From NCBI GenBank assembly GCA_028712845.1, contig JAQTPO010000021.1:1-13202 (forward strand): 13,202 nucleotides of DNA. The letters run 5' to 3'. The notes below the pieces were generated by a model. It had not been told where the DNA came from. It saw only the letters and a list, made by a program, of their open reading frames with translations, and did not search any database. Made by a program: the position numbers and the translations under genes. This DNA is from Dehalococcoidales bacterium (GTDB taxonomy: Bacteria > Chloroflexota > Dehalococcoidia > Dehalococcoidales > Fen-1064). Positions 1 through 6,744 of the stretch are shown piece by piece. Within the stretch, counting starts at the first letter, position 1; every line of letters starts with the position of its first letter.

Positions 1-2
1 CT

Positions 3-185
3 ATACTGGGAGCAGTATCTTTTCTCGGCACGATGGGGGGCGCTGTTGGTCCTTTTATTGCCGGCGCAATTTTTGATAAGATGGGGAATTATAACTTAGC
101 TTTTATTATCTGTGCTACTCTGGCTGGAATCGGTCTATTCTCCCTTCCACTTCTGAAAAAACCATCACAAAGAAGGACGCCATGA
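3..185 (+). CDS. MFS transporter, C-terminal end (partial)
   Basis: Only the last 60 residues are in the window; the 5' part lies to the left. What is visible is a small-residue-rich membrane segment (LGAVSFLGTMGGAVGPFIAG), a short polar loop (AIFDKMGNY), a second hydrophobic helix (LAFIICATLAGIGLFSLPLL) and a basic cytoplasmic tail (KKPSQRRTP). The G-x-x-x-GP-x-x-AG-x-x-FD-x-x-G-x-Y pattern, followed by a last helix and a basic tail, is typical of the final two helices of 12-helix major facilitator transporters, for example the oxalate/monocarboxylate-type branch. Substrate cannot be inferred. Its stop codon (TGA 183-185) overlaps the ATG of the next gene in an ATGA arrangement, so the two are probably co-transcribed and translationally coupled. 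Confidence 0.8.
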   Translation: MLGAVSFLGTMGGAVGPFIAGAIFDKMGNYNLAFIICATLAGIGLFSLPLLKKPSQRRTP

Positions 186-733
186 ACCGTGACGAAACAC
201 TGAAAGCCGTCAGAACCAATGTCAAGAATGAAAACCTTGTCAGACACATGCTCGCCACGGAAGCTATTATGCGTGCGCTGGCGAGACGCTCCGGCGAGAA
301 CGAAGATGAATGGGGCATAGCCGGCTTGCTCCACGATATTGACCTCGAACTTATCAAAGACGATATGAATGTACACAGCAAGCACAGCGCCGAAATGGCA
401 AAACAGCTCGGCGCCAGCGATGCGGTCTGCCACGCCATTCTCTGCCATAATGAAGCTCACGGCGTGCCTTTCGCAGCGATGATGGATAAAGCCCTGTTTT
501 GCACCGACCCGCTGACCGGTTTAATCACAGCCGGCGCATTAGTCCGCCCGGATAAAAAGCTGGCAGGTGTTGAAGCTAAATCAATCAGGAAACGCTTTAA
601 GGAAAAGAGCTTCGCCGCCGGCGCTAACCGGGAACAGATTGCAAAGTTCAGTGACATTGGACTGGAACTGGATGATTTCATTGCGCTGGGACTGGAGGCA
701 ATGAAAAGTGCGGCGGGAGAACTGGGGCTGTAA
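182..733 (+). CDS. HD-domain (HDIG) metal-dependent phosphohydrolase
   Basis: A 183-residue soluble protein with the HD hydrolase fold. Visible metal-ligand candidates are H22 (in RHMLATEA), the HD doublet H51-D52 in GLLHDIDLE, H65 and H68 in NVHSKHS, H84 and H89 in CHAILCHNEAHG, and D109 in CTDPLTGLI. The stretch DPLTGLITAGALVRPDKKL is characteristic of small stand-alone HDIG proteins found in many anaerobes. Such proteins usually hydrolyse phosphate esters of nucleotides or similar compounds, but the natural substrate of this subgroup is not known to me. The ATG at 182 overlaps the stop of the MFS gene, and an AGAAGGA ribosome site (171-177) sits 4 bases upstream inside that gene. No clear terminator follows; 170 bases separate it from the redox cluster. 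Confidence 0.8.
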   Translation: MNRDETLKAVRTNVKNENLVRHMLATEAIMRALARRSGENEDEWGIAGLLHDIDLELIKDDMNVHSKHSAEMAKQLGASDAVCHAILCHNEAHGVPFAAMMDKALFCTDPLTGLITAGALVRPDKKLAGVEAKSIRKRFKEKSFAAGANREQIAKFSDIGLELDDFIALGLEAMKSAAGELGL

Positions 734-750
734 AGACCGGGCTATCTTTC

Positions 751-779
751 TTGACAAAAGCATTGCCCTGACATAATAT
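751..779 (+). promoter_or_regulatory. Candidate sigma70-type promoter upstream of the redox cluster
   Basis: A perfect TTGACA (-35) at 751-756 is followed after 17 bases by TAATAT (774-779); an alternative -10 CATAAT lies at 772-777. Transcription would start near 786, giving a leader of about 118 bases before the 81-residue gene. The -35 is excellent but the -10 is mediocre at correct spacing, so this is a candidate only. Confidence 0.4.
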
Positions 780-838
780 TTAGTACCGCCCAATCCCGAA
801 CAAGACAAAAGTCACATACCTCCGAACATTGATTTGAC

Positions 839-867
839 TTACAATAAGTTATCGTTTTAACGATATA
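839..867 (+). promoter_or_regulatory. Second candidate promoter close to the redox cluster
   Basis: TTACAA (839-844), 17 bases, then GATATA (862-867), with TATAAA at 865-870 as an alternative -10. The start would fall near 874, about 30 bases before the first ATG and just upstream of the strong ribosome site. Its spacer and -10 overlap the inverted repeat at 850-865, so a protein bound there should block it. The match to consensus is moderate. Confidence 0.35.
850..865 (+). promoter_or_regulatory. Perfect inverted repeat, putative operator
   Basis: TATCGTT-TT-AACGATA: two 7-base arms separated by 2 bases, perfectly complementary. It sits in the spacer and -10 region of the nearer promoter candidate, 38 bases before the ATG of the 81-residue gene. 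The size and symmetry fit a dimeric helix-turn-helix repressor rather than an RNA terminator: the loop is only two bases and no T run follows. I cannot assign a regulator family. It does not match the Fur, OhrR or Rex boxes I know. Confidence 0.45.
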
Positions 868-903
868 AAACGGCTGAGACTGAATACTATAAGGAGGTAC
901 TGC

Positions 904-1149
904 ATGTTAAAAATCAGCACAGACACAAAATTAACTCCTGAGGAAGCCATCAAGAAGGCAATAGAGTTCTTCGGGACGAAAGGTTACAAACTCAAGCCAA
1001 TAGAACAGACAGCCACATCAGCCAATTTTGAAGGCGGCGGAGGTTTTATCGAAGTTACCGCCTGTGCAGACAAGGGCAAAACTAAAGTGGACATCATGTC
1101 GCGCGAGTGGGATTTTCAAGTCAAAGAGTTTATCAAGAAGATTCACTAA
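904..1149 (+). CDS. Small conserved-looking hypothetical protein, 81 aa
   Basis: I do not recognise this family. The 81-residue product is basic and has no signal peptide or membrane helix. Its predicted layout is an amphipathic N-terminal helix (TPEEAIKKAIEFFGTKGY), two or three strands with a glycine run (ANFEGGGGFIEVTAC), a basic strand (KTKVDIMSREWDFQV) and a short C-terminal helix (KEFIKKIH). This alpha-beta-beta-beta-alpha pattern suggests a small compact domain. It has a single cysteine (in TACADKG) and no metal motif. Translation should be strong: AAGGAGGT (891-898) lies 5 bases before the ATG. It is the first gene of the SOD-Rieske-CoA-binding cluster, 29 bases ahead of sod, so a role in that redox operon is likely by position only. 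Confidence 0.75.
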   Translation: MLKISTDTKLTPEEAIKKAIEFFGTKGYKLKPIEQTATSANFEGGGGFIEVTACADKGKTKVDIMSREWDFQVKEFIKKIH

Positions 1150-1178
1150 TTTCCCAAAAATAATAAGGGGGTAAGATA

Positions 1179-1757
1179 ATGGCTTATCAAGCAAAGGATT
1201 ACAGTTCACTCATCGGTATGGCAGGTTTCAGCGAGACCTTGCTCAAGAACCACTTCACTCTTTATCAAGGCTATGTCACCAATACCAACAAGCTGATGGA
1301 CACACTCGCTGCAATGCTGAAAGAAGGCAAAACCGCAACCCCTGAATATGCCGAACTGAAGCGGCGGATGGGCTTCGAATTCAATGGCATGCGTCTCCAC
1401 GAATATTACTTCGAGAACCTCGGAGGAAAAACCCCCATTGATAAAACCGGTAAATTTGCCGGGAAAGTGGCTGAGGCTTTCGGCAGTTATGAAGCCTGGG
1501 AGCAGGACTATAGAGCTACCGGCGCTATGCGCGGCATCGGCTGGGTGGTGCTCTATCAGGACATTACGGCCGGCGGACTCTTCAACCAGTGGATAAATGA
1601 GCATGAGACGGGACACTTTGCCGGCTGCACGCCCATTCTGGTGATGGATGTCTTCGAACATGCCTTTATGATCGACTACGGACTGAAGCGCGCCGATTAC
1701 ATCGGTTCTTTCTTTAAGAATATCAACTGGGAAACTGTAGGAAAAAGAATAAAATAG
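1179..1757 (+). CDS. Superoxide dismutase, Fe/Mn family
   Basis: Converts superoxide to oxygen and hydrogen peroxide in the cytoplasm; 192 residues, normal for the family. Metal ligands can be placed by hand: H25 (KNHFTLYQGY), H74 (RLHEYYFEN), D157 and H161 (VMDVFEHAFMIDY). The second-shell tyrosine is kept (Y32, in GYVTNTN). The variant is non-standard: the usual HH before that Tyr is replaced by LYQ, the usual W-N-H-x-F-Y-W block is R-L-H-E-Y-Y-F, and the DVWEHAYY Trp is F159. H142 lies 15 residues before D157, the spacing at which the mycobacterial iron SOD also has a His, while G70 fills the place of the iron-type Gln. Iron use is therefore more likely than manganese but unproven. An AAGGGGG ribosome site lies at 1165-1171. 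Between the 81-aa gene and the Rieske gene. Confidence 0.92.
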   Translation: MAYQAKDYSSLIGMAGFSETLLKNHFTLYQGYVTNTNKLMDTLAAMLKEGKTATPEYAELKRRMGFEFNGMRLHEYYFENLGGKTPIDKTGKFAGKVAEAFGSYEAWEQDYRATGAMRGIGWVVLYQDITAGGLFNQWINEHETGHFAGCTPILVMDVFEHAFMIDYGLKRADYIGSFFKNINWETVGKRIK

Positions 1758-1785
1758 GCGTTCTTCAACCGGAGGGAAGCAGAAT

Positions 1786-2166
1786 ATGGCTGATTTTGTG
1801 GAAATCGGTAAGACAAGCGAACTGACTGACGGCGCAATGAAAGAAATCTCCGTGCAGGGGCAGAATATCCTGCTGGCTTATACCGGTGGTAAATACTATG
1901 CAACAGCCAGCCGCTGTCCCCATATGGGGAGTAATCTAACAAAAGGCAAACTCGAGGGCACGGTGGTAACCTGCCCTCTGCATGGTTCACAGTTTGATTT
2001 GAAAGATGGCAGTGTCGTCCGCTGGTTAAAAGGTTCAGGTATATTGTCCGCTATGGGCAAGGCGATGTCAGTTATCGGGATAGCATCCAAAACACCAAAG
2101 CCACTCATTACCTATGAAGTTAAAATTGAAGACGACCGCATATTGATAAAAACACCGTCAGATTGA
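1786..2166 (+). CDS. Rieske [2Fe-2S] ferredoxin-like protein
   Basis: A 126-residue soluble Rieske protein. The cluster-binding motifs are C-P-H-M-G (C44, H46) and C-P-L-H-G-S-Q-F-D (C63, H66), the canonical CxH...CxxH set giving two Cys and two His ligands. The N-terminal part matches the small Rieske components that feed electrons to dioxygenases or nitrite-reductase-type partners (ADFVEIGKTSEL, then MKEISVQGQNILLAY). There is no signal peptide, TAT motif or membrane anchor, so it is not a cytochrome bc-type Rieske subunit. After the second motif a 25-30-residue segment (80-106) rich in Gly, Ser and Met precedes the last strand, longer than in the smallest ferredoxins. The gene follows sod by 28 bases with GGAGG at 1771-1775. 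It probably carries electrons in oxygen or redox defence; the partner is unknown. Confidence 0.9.
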   Translation: MADFVEIGKTSELTDGAMKEISVQGQNILLAYTGGKYYATASRCPHMGSNLTKGKLEGTVVTCPLHGSQFDLKDGSVVRWLKGSGILSAMGKAMSVIGIASKTPKPLITYEVKIEDDRILIKTPSD

Positions 2167-2182
2167 CACAAGGAGTTTGTTA

Positions 2183-2569
2183 ATGTCTGTATTCAAGATA
2201 CTGAAGAGCTTCCGCACTATAGCAGTAGTCGGCGTATCTGCCAGCCCTGAAAAACCCAGCAATTCCGTTTTTGATTATCTTGCCAAACACGGCTACAATG
2301 TCATTCCTGTCAACCCTACTCTTAATGAAGTGCTGGGGAAAAAATGTTATCCCAGTCTGAGCGCTATCCCGGAAAAGGTGGAGGTGGTTGATATTTTCCG
2401 CCGTTCCGAAGATATTCCGCCCATCGTGGATGAAGCCCTCAAAATAGGTGCTAAGGCAATCTGGATGCAGGAGGGCATTGTCAACGATGCCGCCGCAGAG
2501 AAAGCGCAGTCCGCCGGGTTACTGGTGGTAATGGACAAATGTATAAAGAAAGAGCACGCCCGTTTGTGA
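2183..2569 (+). CDS. CoA-binding domain protein, YccU type
   Basis: A 128-residue single-domain Rossmann protein of the CoA_binding_2/YccU family. Visible are the nucleotide-binding loop AVVGVSASPEKPSNSV (G17, S19, K24, S26), the strand YNVIPVNP (38-45), VEVVDIFRRSED (66-77), AIWMQEGI (92-99) and the C-terminal DKCIKKEH (118-125), all family signatures. Members bind CoA and resemble the CoA-binding domain of succinyl-CoA synthetase; the precise role is unclear, with persulfide/CoA-linked redox sensing only a suggestion. The ATG at 2183 is preferred to the in-frame TTG at 2177 because AGGAG (2171-2175) lies 7 bases before the ATG but only one base before the TTG. It is the last gene of the redox cluster, 16 bases after the Rieske gene. 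Confidence 0.85.
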   Translation: MSVFKILKSFRTIAVVGVSASPEKPSNSVFDYLAKHGYNVIPVNPTLNEVLGKKCYPSLSAIPEKVEVVDIFRRSEDIPPIVDEALKIGAKAIWMQEGIVNDAAAEKAQSAGLLVVMDKCIKKEHARL

Positions 2570-2587
2570 GGGAAAGGACAAAGAGTA

Positions 2588-2608
2588 TAGCCTGGGATTT
2601 TCAGGCTA
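2588..2608. terminator. Stem-loop between convergent genes, possible bidirectional terminator
   Basis: TAGCCTG (2588-2594) and CAGGCTA (2602-2608) are perfect complements around a 7-base loop, 19 bases after the YccU-type stop and 59 bases beyond the stop of the converging crotonase gene. The position is right for a shared terminator, but neither strand has a clean T run directly after the stem, so it may be weak, factor-assisted, or only a 3'-end stabiliser. Confidence 0.4.
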
Positions 2609-2666
2609 CACTCATGCTAATCAGCTCTATTGTTTATATCTATCGTTTTTTACGACTAGCTGAATG

Positions 2667-3488
2667 CTACTTCCCCTTCCACACCGGGGGTCTTTTCTCG
2701 ACGAACGCCTTGATGCCTTCACGGCAATCTTCAGTCAGATTTGCCTCTCTAAAAAGCTTATGCGTCCAGTCGGAATGAGCATTAGGGGGAAAATCCATAG
2801 AGCCGTAAGTAAGCTCTTTGATACCTTTAAGCGACAGAGGCGCCCCTTTCATAAGTTTTTGCGCCAGTTTCATGGCTGCCGGCATCAATTCGTCTGGAGG
2901 CACCACCATGCTTACCAAACCAATTTTCTCCGCTTCCTTTGCATCTATAATTTCACCGGAATACATCAACTCAAGGGCTTTGCTGAGACCAACGATATAA
3001 GGTAAAAGGTAAGGACCGGCGCCGGTATCCGGCACAAGCCCTCTACGGGAAAAGACCCAGCCGAAGCGGGCGTTTTCTGAAGCGATTCTGAAATCACACT
3101 GGACAGTCCATTCGACCCCCATACCTACGGCAGCGCCGTTAACAGCCGCAATCGTGGGTTTGGGTATGTGAGTAAATCCCCAGCTAGGCAGGGGACTCGG
3201 GGGTAAGTTTTCATAAATCATCTTCCGTTTCTCGACCATCGCTTCATTTTCCGCCGCAAGTTTTTCGTCTCTTTGCCCCAGGGTGCCGACATCCGTACCG
3301 CCACAAAAAACGCGACCATTACCGGTTATTATCACCACTCTTACTTCGTCATCACGTATAATCTCAGCAGTTATCTCACTCATACGCAGGAGCATTTTCG
3401 GGGTGATGGCATTCATTCTCTCGGGACGATTTAAGGTGATAATACCGATGCCATTTTCTTTGGTGTATAAAATATTCTGGTCTGTCAT
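2667..3488 (-). CDS. Enoyl-CoA hydratase/isomerase (crotonase family)
   Basis: A 273-residue crotonase-fold protein, typical length, acting on an acyl- or enoyl-CoA in the cytoplasm. The CoA/oxyanion loops are R-V-F-C-G-G-T-D-V (59-67) and AAVNGAAVGMGVEW (114-127). E126 aligns with the first catalytic Glu of rat mitochondrial hydratase (E144), but the second Glu (E164) aligns with F146 in RFGWVFSRRG. D154 in RGLVPDTGAG sits where several isomerase-type crotonases of the PaaG kind carry an Asp. The enzyme may thus be an isomerase or another crotonase rather than a classical hydratase; the substrate is unknown. The ATG at 3488 is chosen because AAGGAGA lies 8 bases upstream; an in-frame GTG at 3524 would put that site inside the gene. 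It lies 161 bases downstream of purA, probably with its own promoter. Confidence 0.88.
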   Translation of the reverse strand: MTDQNILYTKENGIGIITLNRPERMNAITPKMLLRMSEITAEIIRDDEVRVVIITGNGRVFCGGTDVGTLGQRDEKLAAENEAMVEKRKMIYENLPPSPLPSWGFTHIPKPTIAAVNGAAVGMGVEWTVQCDFRIASENARFGWVFSRRGLVPDTGAGPYLLPYIVGLSKALELMYSGEIIDAKEAEKIGLVSMVVPPDELMPAAMKLAQKLMKGAPLSLKGIKELTYGSMDFPPNAHSDWTHKLFREANLTEDCREGIKAFVEKRPPVWKGK

Positions 3489-3511
3489 ACGTGTTATCTC
3501 CTTGTATTTTA

Positions 3512-3527
3512 ATAGTGGACTCACTAT
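3512..3527 (-). promoter_or_regulatory. Perfect inverted repeat before the crotonase gene, overlapping a possible -10
   Basis: ATAGTG-GACT-CACTAT: 6-base arms with a 4-base spacer, 24 bases upstream of the ATG at 3488. On the minus strand the distal arm contains TATAGT (3523-3528), a plausible -10 element, though I find no good -35 at 16-18 bases. Symmetry and placement suggest an operator for a dimeric repressor, as expected for a fatty-acid or acyl-CoA-responsive gene. The functional reading is inference. Confidence 0.3.
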
Positions 3528-3649
3528 ACAGGCTAAGGGAAAGACTCTCTGAGTTTTCTTTCCGCTCCTTTTTCCCGCCAGTGCTTAAACCATTTTCTCC
3601 CTTGTTGAAACGGGATTAAAAATACAGAGTTACTTTCTGCAACCGGCTG

Positions 3650-4951
<1,302 letters not shown>

Positions 4952-5551
4952 TTAACCGGATTTTGTTTTCTTCCAAACAAAAAATAACCTCTGGCCCGCT
5001 GTAACAAAGCTAAGAACAGCAATTACCGCCAGAGTGATGAGCAAAACATTATTGAACCTGCTGAGCAGTAGCCCAATAGACAGTATAACCACTCTTTCAG
5101 GTCTAGTAAAGACCCCGATCTCACAGTCAATATCGATTGCCTCCGCTCTTGCCCTGATATAGCTGACTAATTGCGACCCGATCAAAGCGATACCGGCAAA
5201 AGCTACTCCCCAAATGGACGATTGATTAACATACAGCACCATAATGCCGATGAGAACTGCCGCCTCAGAAAGACGGTCGAGCGTAGAATCAAGCACGCCC
5301 CCGAAACGCGTGACCTTATTAGTGCGGCGGGCAAGCGCCCCATCCAGCATATCAAACAATCCGGCAAATAGCACCACAAAACCAGCAGCAAACGGATGTC
5401 CGAAGGCTATCAGCACAGCCGCTACAACTGTTATCAAAAAGCCGAGACAGGTAACAGCATTCGGGGTAATGTGAGTCTTCACCAGAATAGCCACGACCGG
5501 GTCGGCAAAATATCTGCCTAACGCTCTTCGCATGCCCTGTAAATTTGCCAT
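4952..5551 (-). CDS. CDP-alcohol phosphatidyltransferase, probably phosphatidylinositol-phosphate synthase
   Basis: An integral membrane enzyme of 199 residues that would transfer a phosphate-linked alcohol onto CDP-diacylglycerol. The family signature D-x2-DG-x2-AR...G-x3-D-x3-D is complete: D67, D70-G71, A74-R75, G84, D88, D92; these Asp residues bind two metals and the CDP group. About five to six hydrophobic helices follow (roughly 32-52, 54-66, 95-107, 114-130, 152-163, 168-186). The acceptor is inferred from context: the gene lies directly after inositol-phosphate synthase and a PimA-like glycosyltransferase, as the bacterial phosphatidylinositol-phosphate synthase lies near pimA in actinobacteria. 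A phosphatidylglycerol-phosphate synthase (pgsA) is the main alternative. AAAGGTG at 5556-5562 precedes the ATG, and the upstream gene ends 16 bases before it. No dedicated phosphatase for the phospho-lipid is seen nearby. Confidence 0.88.
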   Translation of the reverse strand: MANLQGMRRALGRYFADPVVAILVKTHITPNAVTCLGFLITVVAAVLIAFGHPFAAGFVVLFAGLFDMLDGALARRTNKVTRFGGVLDSTLDRLSEAAVLIGIMVLYVNQSSIWGVAFAGIALIGSQLVSYIRARAEAIDIDCEIGVFTRPERVVILSIGLLLSRFNNVLLITLAVIAVLSFVTAGQRLFFVWKKTKSG

Positions 5552-5567
5552 ATCACCTTTTATCGTT

Positions 5568-6698
5568 TCAGGAACGCACCCTTTCTATTGTTTTGCCGTA
5601 GTAATCCAGTACTCGCTTCGATACATCTTCCCAGCTATATTTACTCGCCGTAATAATACCCTTCTGCCCCATCTGTAAACGCTTTTCTTTATCATTCAGC
5701 AGTGTCAGGAGCGCATCGGATAATACACGACTGTTCATTGGCGGCACCAGCAAACCTTCTTCGCCGTTTGTGACTACGCTGGCAAAGCCTTCGATGTTTG
5801 TTGCCACGATGGGTCTGCCGGTTGCCATTGCCTCCAGTAAAATCAGCCCGAAACTCTCCCGGCTGGTGGCAGGTGCACAGAAGATATCCGCAGTACGGTA
5901 GTAACTCGGCTGTTTTGCATAATGCACCATGCCGGTGAAAACCACATCGGGAAGGCGGACATCTTTAACCCATGCTTCGTACCGTTTATGCAGTCTGGTC
6001 CCGGGCCCGCAGATGATAAGCCGTGTATTCGGCATCTGGCGTTTTACTTCTATGAAAGCTTTCAACAGGTAGTTTATGCCTTTACGGAACTCCAATCTCC
6101 CCATAAAAACGATATTTTGTTTGCCGTCACAAAATTCCTCAATCAGCGGAACATCCGGCTTGAAGTGCTTTAAATCAACTCCATTGGGGATAATCTCATA
6201 ATCGCCTGGCACGAATTTACTGACGTAATCCGCCGCCGGTTTTGAAACGGCAATATGTCCGTGTAATTTACGCGCGCGCCGGCTCAACATCCAGGTTGTG
6301 ATCGGTTTGCCCCAGTCGTAACCCGGTTTCCCCTGTGCAGCGTGAAAAGTGCCCACATTAACTGTATTAGAAAACCGCAATGTTGCGCTGCATAACATCG
6401 GCATAAAAGGTTCGTGAAGATGAACGACATCGAACCTCTCCGCTGCCAGTACTTCTTTGATAGTAGGAGCTAAATGGAGAGAGATGGGAATACGAATAAT
6501 TGAATCGCTGGCAGGGATTGGGAACGGCCTGCCGATGCGTATAAACTGGTCACCGAAGTCATTAACTACTCTAGAAGCAGGCGCTATAACCTTCACCTCA
6601 TGTCCCATAACGGTGAAATTGCTATAAAGTGAAGTAATATGACGTCCAACCCCACCCGGATGGGAGAAATCATAAGGAGATACCAGCGCAATCTTCAT
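5568..6698 (-). CDS. GT4 glycosyltransferase, PimA-like (phosphatidylinositol mannosyltransferase candidate)
   Basis: A 376-residue GT-B fold enzyme of family GT4. The N-terminal acceptor domain opens with KIALVSPYDFSHPGGVGRH (G15-G16 loop), followed by MGHEVKVIAPAS, GRPFPIPAS, FDVVHLHEPFMP (89-100) and GTFHA (H119), each closely resembling mycobacterial PimA as I recall it. The C-terminal donor domain has FMGRLEFRKG (R201, K206, the diphosphate-binding pair) and ESFGLILLEAMATG with the E-x7-E motif E281/E289. PimA adds the first mannose to phosphatidylinositol on the cytoplasmic membrane face. Its position between ino1 and the phosphotransferase supports an inositol-lipid acceptor, but the sugar donor is unproven and related GT4 enzymes make other glycolipids or mycothiol precursors. 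The ribosome site is weak (GGA about 9 bases before ATG), 46 bases after ino1. Confidence 0.85.
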   Translation of the reverse strand: MKIALVSPYDFSHPGGVGRHITSLYSNFTVMGHEVKVIAPASRVVNDFGDQFIRIGRPFPIPASDSIIRIPISLHLAPTIKEVLAAERFDVVHLHEPFMPMLCSATLRFSNTVNVGTFHAAQGKPGYDWGKPITTWMLSRRARKLHGHIAVSKPAADYVSKFVPGDYEIIPNGVDLKHFKPDVPLIEEFCDGKQNIVFMGRLEFRKGINYLLKAFIEVKRQMPNTRLIICGPGTRLHKRYEAWVKDVRLPDVVFTGMVHYAKQPSYYRTADIFCAPATSRESFGLILLEAMATGRPIVATNIEGFASVVTNGEEGLLVPPMNSRVLSDALLTLLNDKEKRLQMGQKGIITASKYSWEDVSKRVLDYYGKTIERVRS

Positions 6699-6744
6699 AA
6701 GTTACTGTCCAGCAAAAAGCTCAACTTCACCTTTAAGAATGCCT

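Noticed and set aside
1206..1661. 151-codon open frame on the minus strand across sod
   Set aside because: It is antisense to a clear SOD reading frame with all metal ligands; its translation has no recognisable pattern and no ribosome site.
2539..3005. Plus-strand open frames of 79 and 113 codons between the YccU-type gene and the crotonase
   Set aside because: They run over the end of the CoA-binding gene and antisense to the crotonase 3' end, with no family resemblance and no proper ribosome site.
3525..3649. Terminator after purA
   Set aside because: Only 4-bp stems (TCCC/GGGA and ACTC/GAGT) are present, without a following T run on the minus strand.
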